Under the pieces are notes generated by a model. That model saw only the letters and a program-made list of their open reading frames with translations, had not been told where the DNA came from and made no database searches. From contig NZ_CP108513.1 in the NCBI RefSeq assembly GCF_035989285.1, positions 8,246,001 through 8,310,000 on the forward strand: DNA of 64,000 nucleotides, in the 5' to 3' direction. Position 1 is the first letter of the stretch. Each line of letters opens with the position of its first letter. The DNA comes from Streptomyces sp. NBC_01235. Its GTDB lineage: Bacteria > Actinomycetota > Actinomycetes > Streptomycetales > Streptomycetaceae. Shown in pieces: positions 56,872 through 64,000 of this stretch. The position numbers were made by a program, and so were the translations under genes.

Positions 56872-58923
56872 TCAGTGAATCGTGCGTCCCCGCTCGTCAG
56901 GGATTCCGGACTTCCGCAGGAAATAGCTGTTCACCTGGTCCCGCCACTCCCGTGCGCAGCGCACCTGCTCCTCGTACCGCTCCGCCACGCGCGCGTGCCG
57001 TGCCGGTTCCACCAGGTCCGCGAGGCCCGCCCACACCCGGCGGGCCTCCTCGGCCTCCTCGACGCCCTCGAAATGCGTGCCGTAGATATGCTGGACAACC
57101 GTTTTCCCGCTCTTCAGCACATGCCCGTACGGCACGTGGTGGAAGAAGAGCAGCAGCTCGTCGGGGCAGGAGTCGACCGACCCGTACAGCTCGGCCCACG
57201 GCTTGGCGTACTGCGCCGCGTAACCCGTTCCGGTCGCCGCGCTCCGGTCGACGCCGATCCCGTCCCGGTCCGCGAAGTGGTACGTCCCCCAGGGGCTGTA
57301 CTCGTAGCCGTCGACAGCAGGCCCGTAATGATGCCCGGGCTGCACCATGAAACCGACCCCGAGCGGTGCGGTGTACTTCTCGTACGTTTGCCAGGAGCCG
57401 TGCAACACCGCGCGCAGCCCGGCGGCCAGCCGCTCCGAGGCGGACCGGAAGGTGAGCGCGACCCACTCGTCCAGCAGGTGATACGGGTCGGCGTCCGGTT
57501 GCCAGGCGAGCCGGCCGAAGGTGTAGAGGTTGGCCTGGGCCAGCGGATGACCGGTCCAGAACGGGTCGTCGCCGACGTTGGACACCGCCACCAGGCCGCC
57601 TTGCGCCAACTCGCCCACCGTCGCGCCCTGTTCACCGTCGGGCTGGAAGCGCAGCACCTCGCTCCACATCGGCCCGAGCCAACACGCGTGCCGTTGCTGC
57701 CCGGTGTACTCCTGCGTGGCCTGCACCTCCACGGCGACCCGCGTGCCCGGCAGCGCGCCGAGCACCGGTGAGACCGGCTCTCGCACCTGGAAGTCCATCG
57801 GCCCGTGCTTCACCTGCAGCACTGCGTTGTCGGCGAACTCCCCGTCGAGCGAGGCGAAATGGTCGTACGCGGCCCGCGCACGGTCCGTCGAGCGGTCCCG
57901 CCAGTCCTGCCGGTGGTTGTACACGAACGCCCGCCAATGGACCGTTCCTCCGAACGGTGCGAGGGCCGCCGCCAGCATGTTCGCGCCGTCCGCGTGCGTG
58001 CGGCCGTAGGTGAACGGGCCCGGCTGGCCCTCCGAGTCGGCCTTCACCACGAACCCACCGAAGTCCGGGATGGCCGAGTACACCCCGCGCACGGCCTCCG
58101 CCCACCAGTCGCGCACCGCCTCCTCTTGAGGGTCCGCGGTGGACAGGCCCCCCAGTACGACCGGCGCGGCGAAGGTCACCGACAGATGCGTCCGTATTCC
58201 GTACGGGCGCAACGTCCCCGCGATCCGGGCGACTTCGCCGATTCGGTCGGTGAGGAGGTGTGCCTCGGCCTCGTGCACGTTGACGTTGTTGACCGAGACG
58301 GCGTTGACCCCGCAGGCCGCCAGCAGCCTGCCGTACGCCCGTACGCGCTCCAACTCCCCGCGGGCCCGCCCGTCCCGCCAGAACAGCGAGCCGCCCGCGT
58401 ACCCTCGCTCCACCTGGCCCATGACCGGGTGCACGGCCACGTTGTCCCAGTGGTCCAGCATTCGCAGTGCCGTCGCCGGGCGGTGCACCTCGCGGGCGCG
58501 GGTGCCCCCAAAGGCGTCCTCACCGAGCCTTACGACGTGGAACAGGCCGTACAGCAGCCCACGTTGACCGGACGCCGTGACCGTGGCCGTTCCGTCGGCA
58601 CAGTCGTAGGCGAACCCCTCGTCGCCGAGATCCCCGATGCTCCCGACGGCACCGGGGCCGTCGGCTGTCGGCCGTGCCAGGCGCAGTACCAGGTCGTACG
58701 AGTCACCCGGGTCGTACGAGTCACCCGGCTCGTCACCCGATGCGTCCCGTACGACTTCCCCGCCGAACTGCCCGCAGGCGGAGGCCACTTCACCGTGCAC
58801 GGTCTCCACCACAGGCCCCGTGCCGTGGACCAGAGTCCGACGGGCGCCAAGCGGCCGGAACGCGTCCGGTGGCAGCCAGGCGGGGTCGATGTCCTCGGGG
58901 AGGAAGGGCACGGTGAGTGGCAT
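56872..58923 (-). CDS. Glycoside hydrolase family 67 alpha-glucuronidase
   Basis: 683 residues. Key segments are LRMLDHWDNVAVHPVMGQVERGYAG, the KADSEGQPGPFTYGR substrate-binding loop, the GEFADNAVLQVKHGPMDFQVREP region holding the catalytic acids, and FFHHVPYGHVLKSGKTVVQHIY near the end. It removes 4-O-methyl-glucuronate from the non-reducing end of aldouronic acids from glucuronoxylan. No signal peptide, so cytoplasmic. GGAGGG lies before the ATG. A 15-base duplication encodes GDSYDPGDSYD at about residues 67-77. It is transcribed towards GH42 and lies 65 bases after the secreted-protein gene on the same strand. Confidence 0.96.
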   Translation of the reverse strand: MPLTVPFLPEDIDPAWLPPDAFRPLGARRTLVHGTGPVVETVHGEVASACGQFGGEVVRDASGDEPGDSYDPGDSYDLVLRLARPTADGPGAVGSIGDLGDEGFAYDCADGTATVTASGQRGLLYGLFHVVRLGEDAFGGTRAREVHRPATALRMLDHWDNVAVHPVMGQVERGYAGGSLFWRDGRARGELERVRAYGRLLAACGVNAVSVNNVNVHEAEAHLLTDRIGEVARIAGTLRPYGIRTHLSVTFAAPVVLGGLSTADPQEEAVRDWWAEAVRGVYSAIPDFGGFVVKADSEGQPGPFTYGRTHADGANMLAAALAPFGGTVHWRAFVYNHRQDWRDRSTDRARAAYDHFASLDGEFADNAVLQVKHGPMDFQVREPVSPVLGALPGTRVAVEVQATQEYTGQQRHACWLGPMWSEVLRFQPDGEQGATVGELAQGGLVAVSNVGDDPFWTGHPLAQANLYTFGRLAWQPDADPYHLLDEWVALTFRSASERLAAGLRAVLHGSWQTYEKYTAPLGVGFMVQPGHHYGPAVDGYEYSPWGTYHFADRDGIGVDRSAATGTGYAAQYAKPWAELYGSVDSCPDELLLFFHHVPYGHVLKSGKTVVQHIYGTHFEGVEEAEEARRVWAGLADLVEPARHARVAERYEEQVRCAREWRDQVNSYFLRKSGIPDERGRTIH

Positions 58924-58988
58924 GGTCCCTCCGGATTCTGCGGGCCGGATTCTGCGGGCCGGGTGCCGCGGCCGGGTGAAGCGGGCGC

Positions 58989-59513
58989 CTAGGCGATGGC
59001 CGCGCCGGTGCCACGGGCGGCACCGATGAGGTCGGTGAGACCCGCGTCGTCGTAGACGGAAATGTCGACGTAAGCGCCTTCGGGAAGGTCGAAGTCCTCG
59101 ACTTCGTAGTCCAGCACCGCCGTGGTCCCGGGCGGGCTGAAGGTGCCCAGGTTGTGGGTCGTCCCGCCGGACGTGTAGCTGACCTTGACGTAGTACGTGT
59201 CACCGTCGTTCGCGGTGTCGTACACCCACAGCTTCTCGTCGTTCGGGTGGAACTCCACCTTGCCGACGAACGCGCCGGAGTTGATCAGCTCCATCTTCAC
59301 GGCATAGCCGCCGGCGTCGTTCGCGAAGTACGTGTTGTCGAACGGGTCGGTGAGGTTGCCGCCACTGCACGGGCAGTTGTCGGTGTCGTAGTAGTAGGCG
59401 TGGAATTCCGGGTTCGGGCTGTACGCCTGTGCCGGAGCCGCCGTTGCGAACAGGGCCCCCACCCCCAGCGCCGCACCGGCGAACAGTCCCGTGAACCGTC
59501 TGATGATGCTCAT
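58989..59513 (-). CDS. Secreted protein of unknown function
   Basis: 174 residues. A signal peptide (IIRRFTGLFAGAALGVGALFATAAPAQA) is followed by a mature domain rich in Tyr, Asp and Gly. It contains a CPC pair (DTDNCPCSGG) and beta-type stretches (GGYAVKMELINSGAFVGKVEFHP, TYYVKVSYTSGG, VDISVYDDAGL). I do not recognise the family. A carbohydrate-binding or cell-wall beta-sandwich is plausible from composition and context. AGCGCTTTCC, shared with the transporter promoter, lies directly before the start codon. Probably co-transcribed with GH67. Confidence 0.65.
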   Translation of the reverse strand: MSIIRRFTGLFAGAALGVGALFATAAPAQAYSPNPEFHAYYYDTDNCPCSGGNLTDPFDNTYFANDAGGYAVKMELINSGAFVGKVEFHPNDEKLWVYDTANDGDTYYVKVSYTSGGTTHNLGTFSPPGTTAVLDYEVEDFDLPEGAYVDISVYDDAGLTDLIGAARGTGAAIA

Positions 59514-59514
59514 A

Positions 59515-59524
59515 AGCGCTTTCC
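59515..59524 (-). promoter_or_regulatory. AGCGCTTTCC motif before the secreted-protein gene
   Basis: An exact copy of the ten-base motif at 48352-48361, adjoining the ATG of the gene at 58989-59513. AAGCGCTT within it is a palindrome. Two copies at functionally linked genes suggest a common repressor site. Confidence 0.5.
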
Positions 59525-59623
59525 CCCTCCATGACGGACCGTCCGGTGTGTGAGCGGGCGGCCTGATGATTCTGGAACACGGGTGACGCCCGGTACAGCG
59601 GGCGATCGCGGGTAGTTACCAGA

Positions 59624-60304
59624 TCATGACAACAGCTCGACTTCAGTGAGGCGTACTTCGCCCGCCGGGCCGTCTCCGCCCGTTTCGCTGTCGAAGACCA
59701 GCCGGTAGTACCCGTACCTGCCCGGACGGGCGACCGTGAAGGCCCGGGTCTGCCGGTCCCACGCGAACGTCTCGGCGGAGCGCCGGTCCAGCCCACGTCG
59801 GTGCGTCGGCGGAGCCCTGAATGATCCAGCTCCCGGGCGCCTGCGCGTGATCGGCGGAGGTCAAGGTGTACTGCACCGCCTTCGTGCCCGCGGTGACCGG
59901 CAGGGCGAGCGGCCCCGACACCGTTTCCTGGGTCGACGAGGTGTCGTCGAACAGCGCGCCGCCGCCCTTCAGCACGTCCACGCGCGGTGTCGGCATCCTG
60001 TCGTCCTGGGTGATCGAAACCGGTCCCGCGCCTTTTCCGGACCCCCACGGGGAGGGCCGCGGCCCCATGTCGAACTCCAGCACCCCGCCCTTCGCGAGAA
60101 GAGCGCGGGGGAGCGAGGTGGACGTCCAGGCACGGCCGTCGACCTTCAGGCCCTGTACGTACACGTTCTTCGCGCTGTTCCTCGGCGCCGTGACCACCAG
60201 ATCCCTGCCGTTCTCCAGGTGCACGGTCGCCTTGGCGAACAGCGGGGAGCCGACGGCGTACTCGCCACTGCCCATCACCAGCGGGTAGAAGCCGAGGGCG
60301 GAGA
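59624..60304 (-). pseudogene. 3' remnant of a GH92 alpha-mannosidase gene
   Basis: On the minus strand the sequence starts abruptly with SALGFYPLVMGSGEYAVGSPLFAK. It continues through VYVQGLKVDGRAW and FDMGPRPSPWG, the end of GH92 alpha-1,2-mannosidases, then a discoidin-like tail. Near 59795 the frame shifts: GSADAPTW in one frame continues as LDRRSAETFAWDRQTRAF...YYRLVFDSETGG in another, ending TGA at 59624-59626. Most of the gene (several hundred residues) is gone and a frameshift is present, so it is dead. It hints at former use of mannose-containing glycans. Confidence 0.7.
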
Positions 60305-60415
60305 GTCATGCGATTTTCCGGCAAGGCGCCCCCGGGCCGTTCATATTTCCGTGAGGTCTCAACTCGGAAAAGACCAACGGTCAACCTGGCATTCGATCTT
60401 GCTCCGTCGGCAAGA

Positions 60416-60431
60416 AGTGGACTATACCTGT
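60416..60431. promoter_or_regulatory. DasR-type (dre) site candidate before the ngcE-like gene
   Basis: AGTGGACTATACCTGT matches 12 of 16 positions of the dre form AGTGGTCTAGACCACT by my count, 141 bases upstream of the start. DasR represses chitin and N-acetylglucosamine genes in Streptomyces. The site is moderately good. The rest of 60305-60571 has no gene. Confidence 0.45.
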
Positions 60432-60571
60432 CGGCGATTCACTGTTGATGCAGTCGATACCGTCGACGTCGTTCGAACCGCGCGATCCGCACGACCCTGC
60501 TTGACCTGACCGCGGTGCCGGGAAATGATCCGGTTCACCGCCTGAGTCCTGGAGAAGGCGAGGACTTGAGC

Positions 60572-62050
60572 ATGGGATCCCACTCCGATGACAGCGGCTC
60601 CGAGTACAGCGGCTCCGAGAGCGGCGGCTCCACTGGTGTCGGCCGCCGAGACCTGATCAAGAGGTCGGCGGCACTCGGCCTGATTTCCGTCCCCACGATG
60701 AGCTTTCTGTCCGCCTGTGCCAGCAGCGGCGGGGGCGAGGAGGACAAGGCGAAGGCCGGAAAGAAGACCGCGAAGAACCCCCTCGCGGTCAACGAGACCG
60801 CCCAGATGGAATTCGTCCTGTTCGACGGCGGTTTCGGCAAGGAGTACGCCGAGGACGCGGTCAAGATCTACGAGAAGAACTTCCCCGGTGCGAAGGTGAA
60901 GTTCTCGGCCACCCAGAAGATCCAGTCGACGCTCCAGCCCCGTTTCAACCAGGGAACCCCGCCCGATCTCATCGACAACTCCGGCGCCGAGCAGATGGAC
61001 ATGGGCGTCCTGGTCGGCAAGAACCAGCTCGCCGATCTCACCCCGCTTCTCGACGCCGCGTCCTACGACGACCCGAACAAGAAGGTCCGCGACACCCTGC
61101 GGCCCGGCATCGTCGAGATGGGCCAGTTCGACGGCGCCCCGGTCTGGATCATGTACTACGCCTACACCGTCTACGGGGTCTGGTACTCGCAGAAGGCCCT
61201 GGACTCGCTCGACGCCGCCTACCCCGAGACCTGGGACGAGATGCTCGCGGTCTGCGAGAAGGCCAAGAAGAAGGGCATGGCCGGTTGGACATATGCGGGC
61301 AAATACCCGTACTACCTCCCCTTCTCGCTGTACCCGATGATCGGCAAGGTGGGCGGCCGCGAGGTCCTCGACGCCATCGACAACCTGGAGCCGAACGCCT
61401 GGAAACACCCGGCGGTGAAGGCGTGTTTCGACGCTTACTACGAGCTTTACAAGAAGGGTTACATCCTGCAGGGCACCCCGGGCCTGGACCACATCCAGTC
61501 GCAGACCGCGTGGGCGAAGGGCAAGGCCCTGTTCATCCCCAACGGCTCCTGGGTGGAGAACGAGTCGGCGAACGTCATTCCGAAGGACTTCGACCTGGCG
61601 GTGTCCGCGCCCACCGGCATCGACTCCTCCGACAAGATGCCCTTCGGCACCATCTGGGCCTCCGGCGGCGAGCCGTTCGTCGTGCCGGCCAAGGCGAAGA
61701 ACACGGCGGGCGGTATGGAACAACTGCGCATCATGCTCAGTGAGGCGTCCTCCAAGAGCTTCACCGCAAAGGTCAAGTCGCTCACCGCGTACAACGGCGG
61801 CACCGACGGCATCACCCTCACCCCCGGCCTCAAGTCGGGTGTCGCGGCGCTGGACAAGGCCGGCGACAACGTGGTGAATCCGCGACTGCAGGACTGGTAC
61901 GTCCAGTTGCAGAAGGAGAAGATCGGCGTGTCCGGTCTCGGCGAGATGATGGCCGGCCGGCTCACCCCGGCCGAGGCGATCAAGAAGATCCAGGGGTACG
62001 CCGACGCGACGGCCAAGGACACGACGATCAAGCATTACAAGCACCAGTGA
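60572..62050 (+). CDS. ngcE: Sugar-binding lipoprotein, NgcE-like (N-acetylglucosamine/chitobiose type)
   Basis: 492 residues. A Ser/Gly-rich start leads to a twin-arginine signal (GRRDLIKRSAALGLISVPTMSF) and lipobox LSAC with C49. The mature region (KNPLAVNETAQMEFVLFDGGFG, TQKIQSTLQPRFNQGTPPDLIDNSG, VYGVWYSQKAL, MPFGTIWASGGEPFVVPAKAKN) follows the NgcE pattern I know. NgcE binds N-acetylglucosamine and chitobiose outside the membrane. Specificity here is inferred; divergent NgcE homologues may bind other sugars. The ATG at 60572 has AGGA about ten bases before it. First gene of an ngcEFG-like operon. Confidence 0.85.
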   Translation: MGSHSDDSGSEYSGSESGGSTGVGRRDLIKRSAALGLISVPTMSFLSACASSGGGEEDKAKAGKKTAKNPLAVNETAQMEFVLFDGGFGKEYAEDAVKIYEKNFPGAKVKFSATQKIQSTLQPRFNQGTPPDLIDNSGAEQMDMGVLVGKNQLADLTPLLDAASYDDPNKKVRDTLRPGIVEMGQFDGAPVWIMYYAYTVYGVWYSQKALDSLDAAYPETWDEMLAVCEKAKKKGMAGWTYAGKYPYYLPFSLYPMIGKVGGREVLDAIDNLEPNAWKHPAVKACFDAYYELYKKGYILQGTPGLDHIQSQTAWAKGKALFIPNGSWVENESANVIPKDFDLAVSAPTGIDSSDKMPFGTIWASGGEPFVVPAKAKNTAGGMEQLRIMLSEASSKSFTAKVKSLTAYNGGTDGITLTPGLKSGVAALDKAGDNVVNPRLQDWYVQLQKEKIGVSGLGEMMAGRLTPAEAIKKIQGYADATAKDTTIKHYKHQ

Positions 62051-62094
62051 CGGTGAGAATCGCGGCGAAGCGTCCATAAAGCACCGGAGTGGCG

Positions 62095-63021
62095 ATGCGG
62101 CACGGCAAATACCGGTTCATCGTGGGGTTCCTGGTTCTGCCCCTGGGACTGTACGCGCTCTTCGTGGTGTGGCCGTTCATCCAGTCCATCTACTACTCGT
62201 TCACGGACTGGACCGGCCTGAGCCCAGAATTCAAGATGGTCGGACTGGACAATTACCGGAGGATGCTGGACGACGAGATCTTCTGGAAGTCCTTGCGGCA
62301 CAGCTTGCTGTTCGCGATCGTGCTGCCGCTGGTGACGATCAGTCTGGCGCTGTTCTTCGCCTTCATGATCAATATCGGTGGACGGAGAAGGAAGGGCGGC
62401 CCGGTGATCTCCGGCGTCCGGGGCTCCTCCTTCTATAAGATCGTCTACTTTTTTCCGCAGGTGTTGTCGATCGCCATCGTCGCGCTGCTGTTCGCCTTCG
62501 CCTACAACCCGGACAGCGGTGCGATCAACTCGTTCCTGCGCGGGATCGGACTGGACGGCGTCCAGCCTCTCTGGCTCGGCGACCCGGACCTCGCGCTGTG
62601 GTGCGTGATGGCGGTGCTCGTCTGGTCCACGGTCGGTTTCTTCGTGGTCCTGTTCTCGGCGGGCATGGCCTCCATCCCGGCGGACCTGTACGAGGCCGCG
62701 CTGCTGGACGGCGCGAGCCGGGCCACGACGTTCTTCCGGGTCACCCTGCCCCTGCTCTGGGACACGGTGCAGTCCGGCTGGGTCTACATGGGCATCCTCG
62801 CCCTGGGTGCCGAGTCCTTCGCGGTCGTGCAGATCATGACGACCGGGCCCGGCGGCCCCGACTACTCGACCACCGTCATGGTCCTGTACGTGTACCAGAA
62901 GGCGTTCCGGGACGGTCAGGCCGCCTACGCCACCACCATCGGCGTCGCCCTGCTCATCGTGACGCTGGCCTTCGCCGCGGTCGTGATGCGGCTGGGGCGG
63001 CGCGAGCGGCTGGAGTACTGA
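62095..63021 (+). CDS. ngcF: ABC sugar importer permease, NgcF-like
   Basis: 308 residues, six transmembrane helices. VGFLVLPLGLYALFVVWPFIQSIYYSFTDW opens the protein, and the EAA loop is YEAALLDGASRATTFFRVTLPLLWD. The ATG at 62095 has GGAG five bases before it; a GTG at 62089 is possible. It follows ngcE by 44 bases and precedes ngcG by two. Cargo is the same as the binding protein's. No dedicated ATPase is encoded, as usual for MsiK-powered importers. Confidence 0.88.
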   Translation: MRHGKYRFIVGFLVLPLGLYALFVVWPFIQSIYYSFTDWTGLSPEFKMVGLDNYRRMLDDEIFWKSLRHSLLFAIVLPLVTISLALFFAFMINIGGRRRKGGPVISGVRGSSFYKIVYFFPQVLSIAIVALLFAFAYNPDSGAINSFLRGIGLDGVQPLWLGDPDLALWCVMAVLVWSTVGFFVVLFSAGMASIPADLYEAALLDGASRATTFFRVTLPLLWDTVQSGWVYMGILALGAESFAVVQIMTTGPGGPDYSTTVMVLYVYQKAFRDGQAAYATTIGVALLIVTLAFAAVVMRLGRRERLEY

Positions 63022-63023
63022 AG

Positions 63024-63956
63024 TTGAAGACGACACAAACCCCCGCCCCTCTGCCGGCCGGGTCGGGCTCCGGTGTTCCCGTCACGAAGGTCGACCTGGC
63101 CTCCGGACAACCGCCCACGGAGAAGAAGACGGAAGGAAAGGTCCTCAACGTCTTTTCCCACGGCATCCTGGTCATCTGGGCGGTCATGGTCGTGCTGCCG
63201 TTGCTCTGGGCGGTGATGACCTCCTTCAAGGACGACAGCTCCATCTTCGGCTCGCCCTGGTCGCTGCCGGACAAGCTGCACTTCGACAACTTCTCGCGGG
63301 CCTGGACCGAGGCCAACATGAGCGACTACTTCCTGAACACCGTTCTGGTGGTGGGCGGTTCGCTCATCGGTACCCTGGTCCTCGGCTCCATGGCGGCCTA
63401 TGTCCTGGCGCGCTTCGACTTCCCGGGCAACCGCTTCATCTACTACCTCTTCATCGGCGGTATGAGCTTCCCGATCATGCTGGCGCTGGTCCCGCTGTTC
63501 TACGTCGTGAACAACATGGGCCTGCTGAACTCCCTCCACGGCCTGATCCTGGTCTACATCGCCTACTCGCTGCCGTTCACGGTGTTCTTCCTGACGGCGT
63601 TCTTCCGCACGTTGCCGACGTCGGTGGCGGAGGCGGCTTTCGTGGACGGCGCCTCGCACAGCCGTACGTTCTTCCAGATCATGCTGCCCATGGCCAAGCC
63701 CGGCCTGATCAGCGTCGGCATCTTCAACTTCCTGGGCCAGTGGAACCAGTACATGCTGCCCACGGTCCTCAACACCGACCCCGACAAGCGCGTCCTCACC
63801 CAGGGCCTGGTCCAACTGGCCGTCAGCCAGGGCTACAAGGGTGACTGGTCGGGCCTCTTCGCGGGCCTGGTGATGGCGATGCTGCCGGTGCTGGCCGCCT
63901 ACATCGTCTTCCAGCGTCAGGTGGTGCAGGGGCTGACCGCGGGGGCGCTGAAGTAG
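63024..63956 (+). CDS. ngcG: ABC sugar importer permease, NgcG-like
   Basis: 310 residues from a TTG start at 63024 (GGAG eight bases upstream). After a ~45-residue polar N terminus, six transmembrane helices follow with the EAA loop SVAEAAFVDGASHSRTFFQIMLPMAKPGLI. NQYMLPTVLNTDPDKRVLTQGL is the NgcG-type late loop. The start is the only in-frame candidate after the previous stop that keeps the N terminus. Completes the ngcEFG-like operon, which ends with a strong terminator. Confidence 0.87.
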   Translation: MKTTQTPAPLPAGSGSGVPVTKVDLASGQPPTEKKTEGKVLNVFSHGILVIWAVMVVLPLLWAVMTSFKDDSSIFGSPWSLPDKLHFDNFSRAWTEANMSDYFLNTVLVVGGSLIGTLVLGSMAAYVLARFDFPGNRFIYYLFIGGMSFPIMLALVPLFYVVNNMGLLNSLHGLILVYIAYSLPFTVFFLTAFFRTLPTSVAEAAFVDGASHSRTFFQIMLPMAKPGLISVGIFNFLGQWNQYMLPTVLNTDPDKRVLTQGLVQLAVSQGYKGDWSGLFAGLVMAMLPVLAAYIVFQRQVVQGLTAGALK

Positions 63957-63964
63957 TCGCGTGT

Positions 63965-64000
63965 GCATCGCACCGGGCGGCGCCCCGCCCGGTGCGATGC
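63965..64000 (+). terminator. Terminator of the ngcEFG-like operon
   Basis: A perfect 16-base inverted repeat (63965-63980 with 63985-64000, CGCC loop) ends exactly at the window edge, eight bases after the last stop. Any U-tract beyond it is not visible. Confidence 0.85.

Noticed and set aside
59200..60384. Minus-strand 394-codon frame across the secreted-protein start and GH92 remnant
   Set aside because: Arg/Gly-rich composition of an out-of-frame read; the GH92 similarity lies in other frames.

Overview
The window is high-GC (roughly 70%), nearly fully coding actinomycete DNA. GTG/TTG starts, 4-bp ATGA/GTGA overlaps, and families such as DUF5999, DUF6299, NgcEFG-type transporters and a CebR-type operator point to Streptomyces or a close relative, on a chromosome. 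From memory, and not checked, the backbone order (arginine deiminase/OTC, then a MurA-like gene next to aconitase, then ngcEFG) resembles the SCO597x-SCO600x part of the S. coelicolor chromosome, with accessory blocks inserted between these conserved genes. I found no rRNA, tRNA, CRISPR array, integrase or transposase.

Left part (1-24 kb). It opens with the end of hen1 and all of pnkp (RNA end repair). Next is a minus-strand SPFH/band-7 gene plus an NAD-kinase-fold gene, then arcA and argF followed by a decayed permease remnant and an RsbW-like ATPase. From 8.5 to 16.2 kb lies a catabolic locus: enoyl-CoA hydratase, a two-domain flavin monooxygenase/old-yellow-enzyme reductase, a PaaX-type regulator, an aryl-CoA ligase, an acyl-CoA dehydrogenase and a RidA-like protein. 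It looks like a CoA-dependent route for anthranilate or salicylate, and its two control regions share the 12-mer TGACGACAGTCA. After this come DUF5999 and DUF6299 genes, an ECF41-type sigma factor divergent from a SnoaL-LUD fusion, and a GH15/DUF2231 membrane-protein operon.

Middle part (23.5-36 kb). A 12-kb island holds a 1.2-kb-residue secreted LamG protein, a 2171-residue RHS/YD-repeat protein with a glycine-zipper C-terminal tip, and two small membrane proteins that could be immunity proteins. Imperfect direct repeats of about 90 bp flank the island, and the right copy runs into the 3' end of the MurA-like gene. That gene carries an N-terminal XRE DNA-binding domain and a palindrome at its promoter.

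Right part (37-64 kb). A DUF4236 gene, a methyltransferase, aconitase (with a palindrome and an iron-box-like site upstream), and a two-component system whose kinase has a pentapeptide-like basic N-terminus lead into a polysaccharide-utilisation region. This holds an AA10-CBM2 oxidase under a perfect CebR-type box, an acetylxylan esterase, an LplBC-type importer with its binding protein, GH39, DUF624 and GH42 genes, a GH67 alpha-glucuronidase, a decayed GH92 mannosidase, and an ngcEFG-like importer with a possible DasR site. Together these genes suit oxidative and hydrolytic attack on plant cell wall, uptake of xylo-oligosaccharides and N-acetylglucosamine-type sugars, and cytoplasmic hydrolysis.
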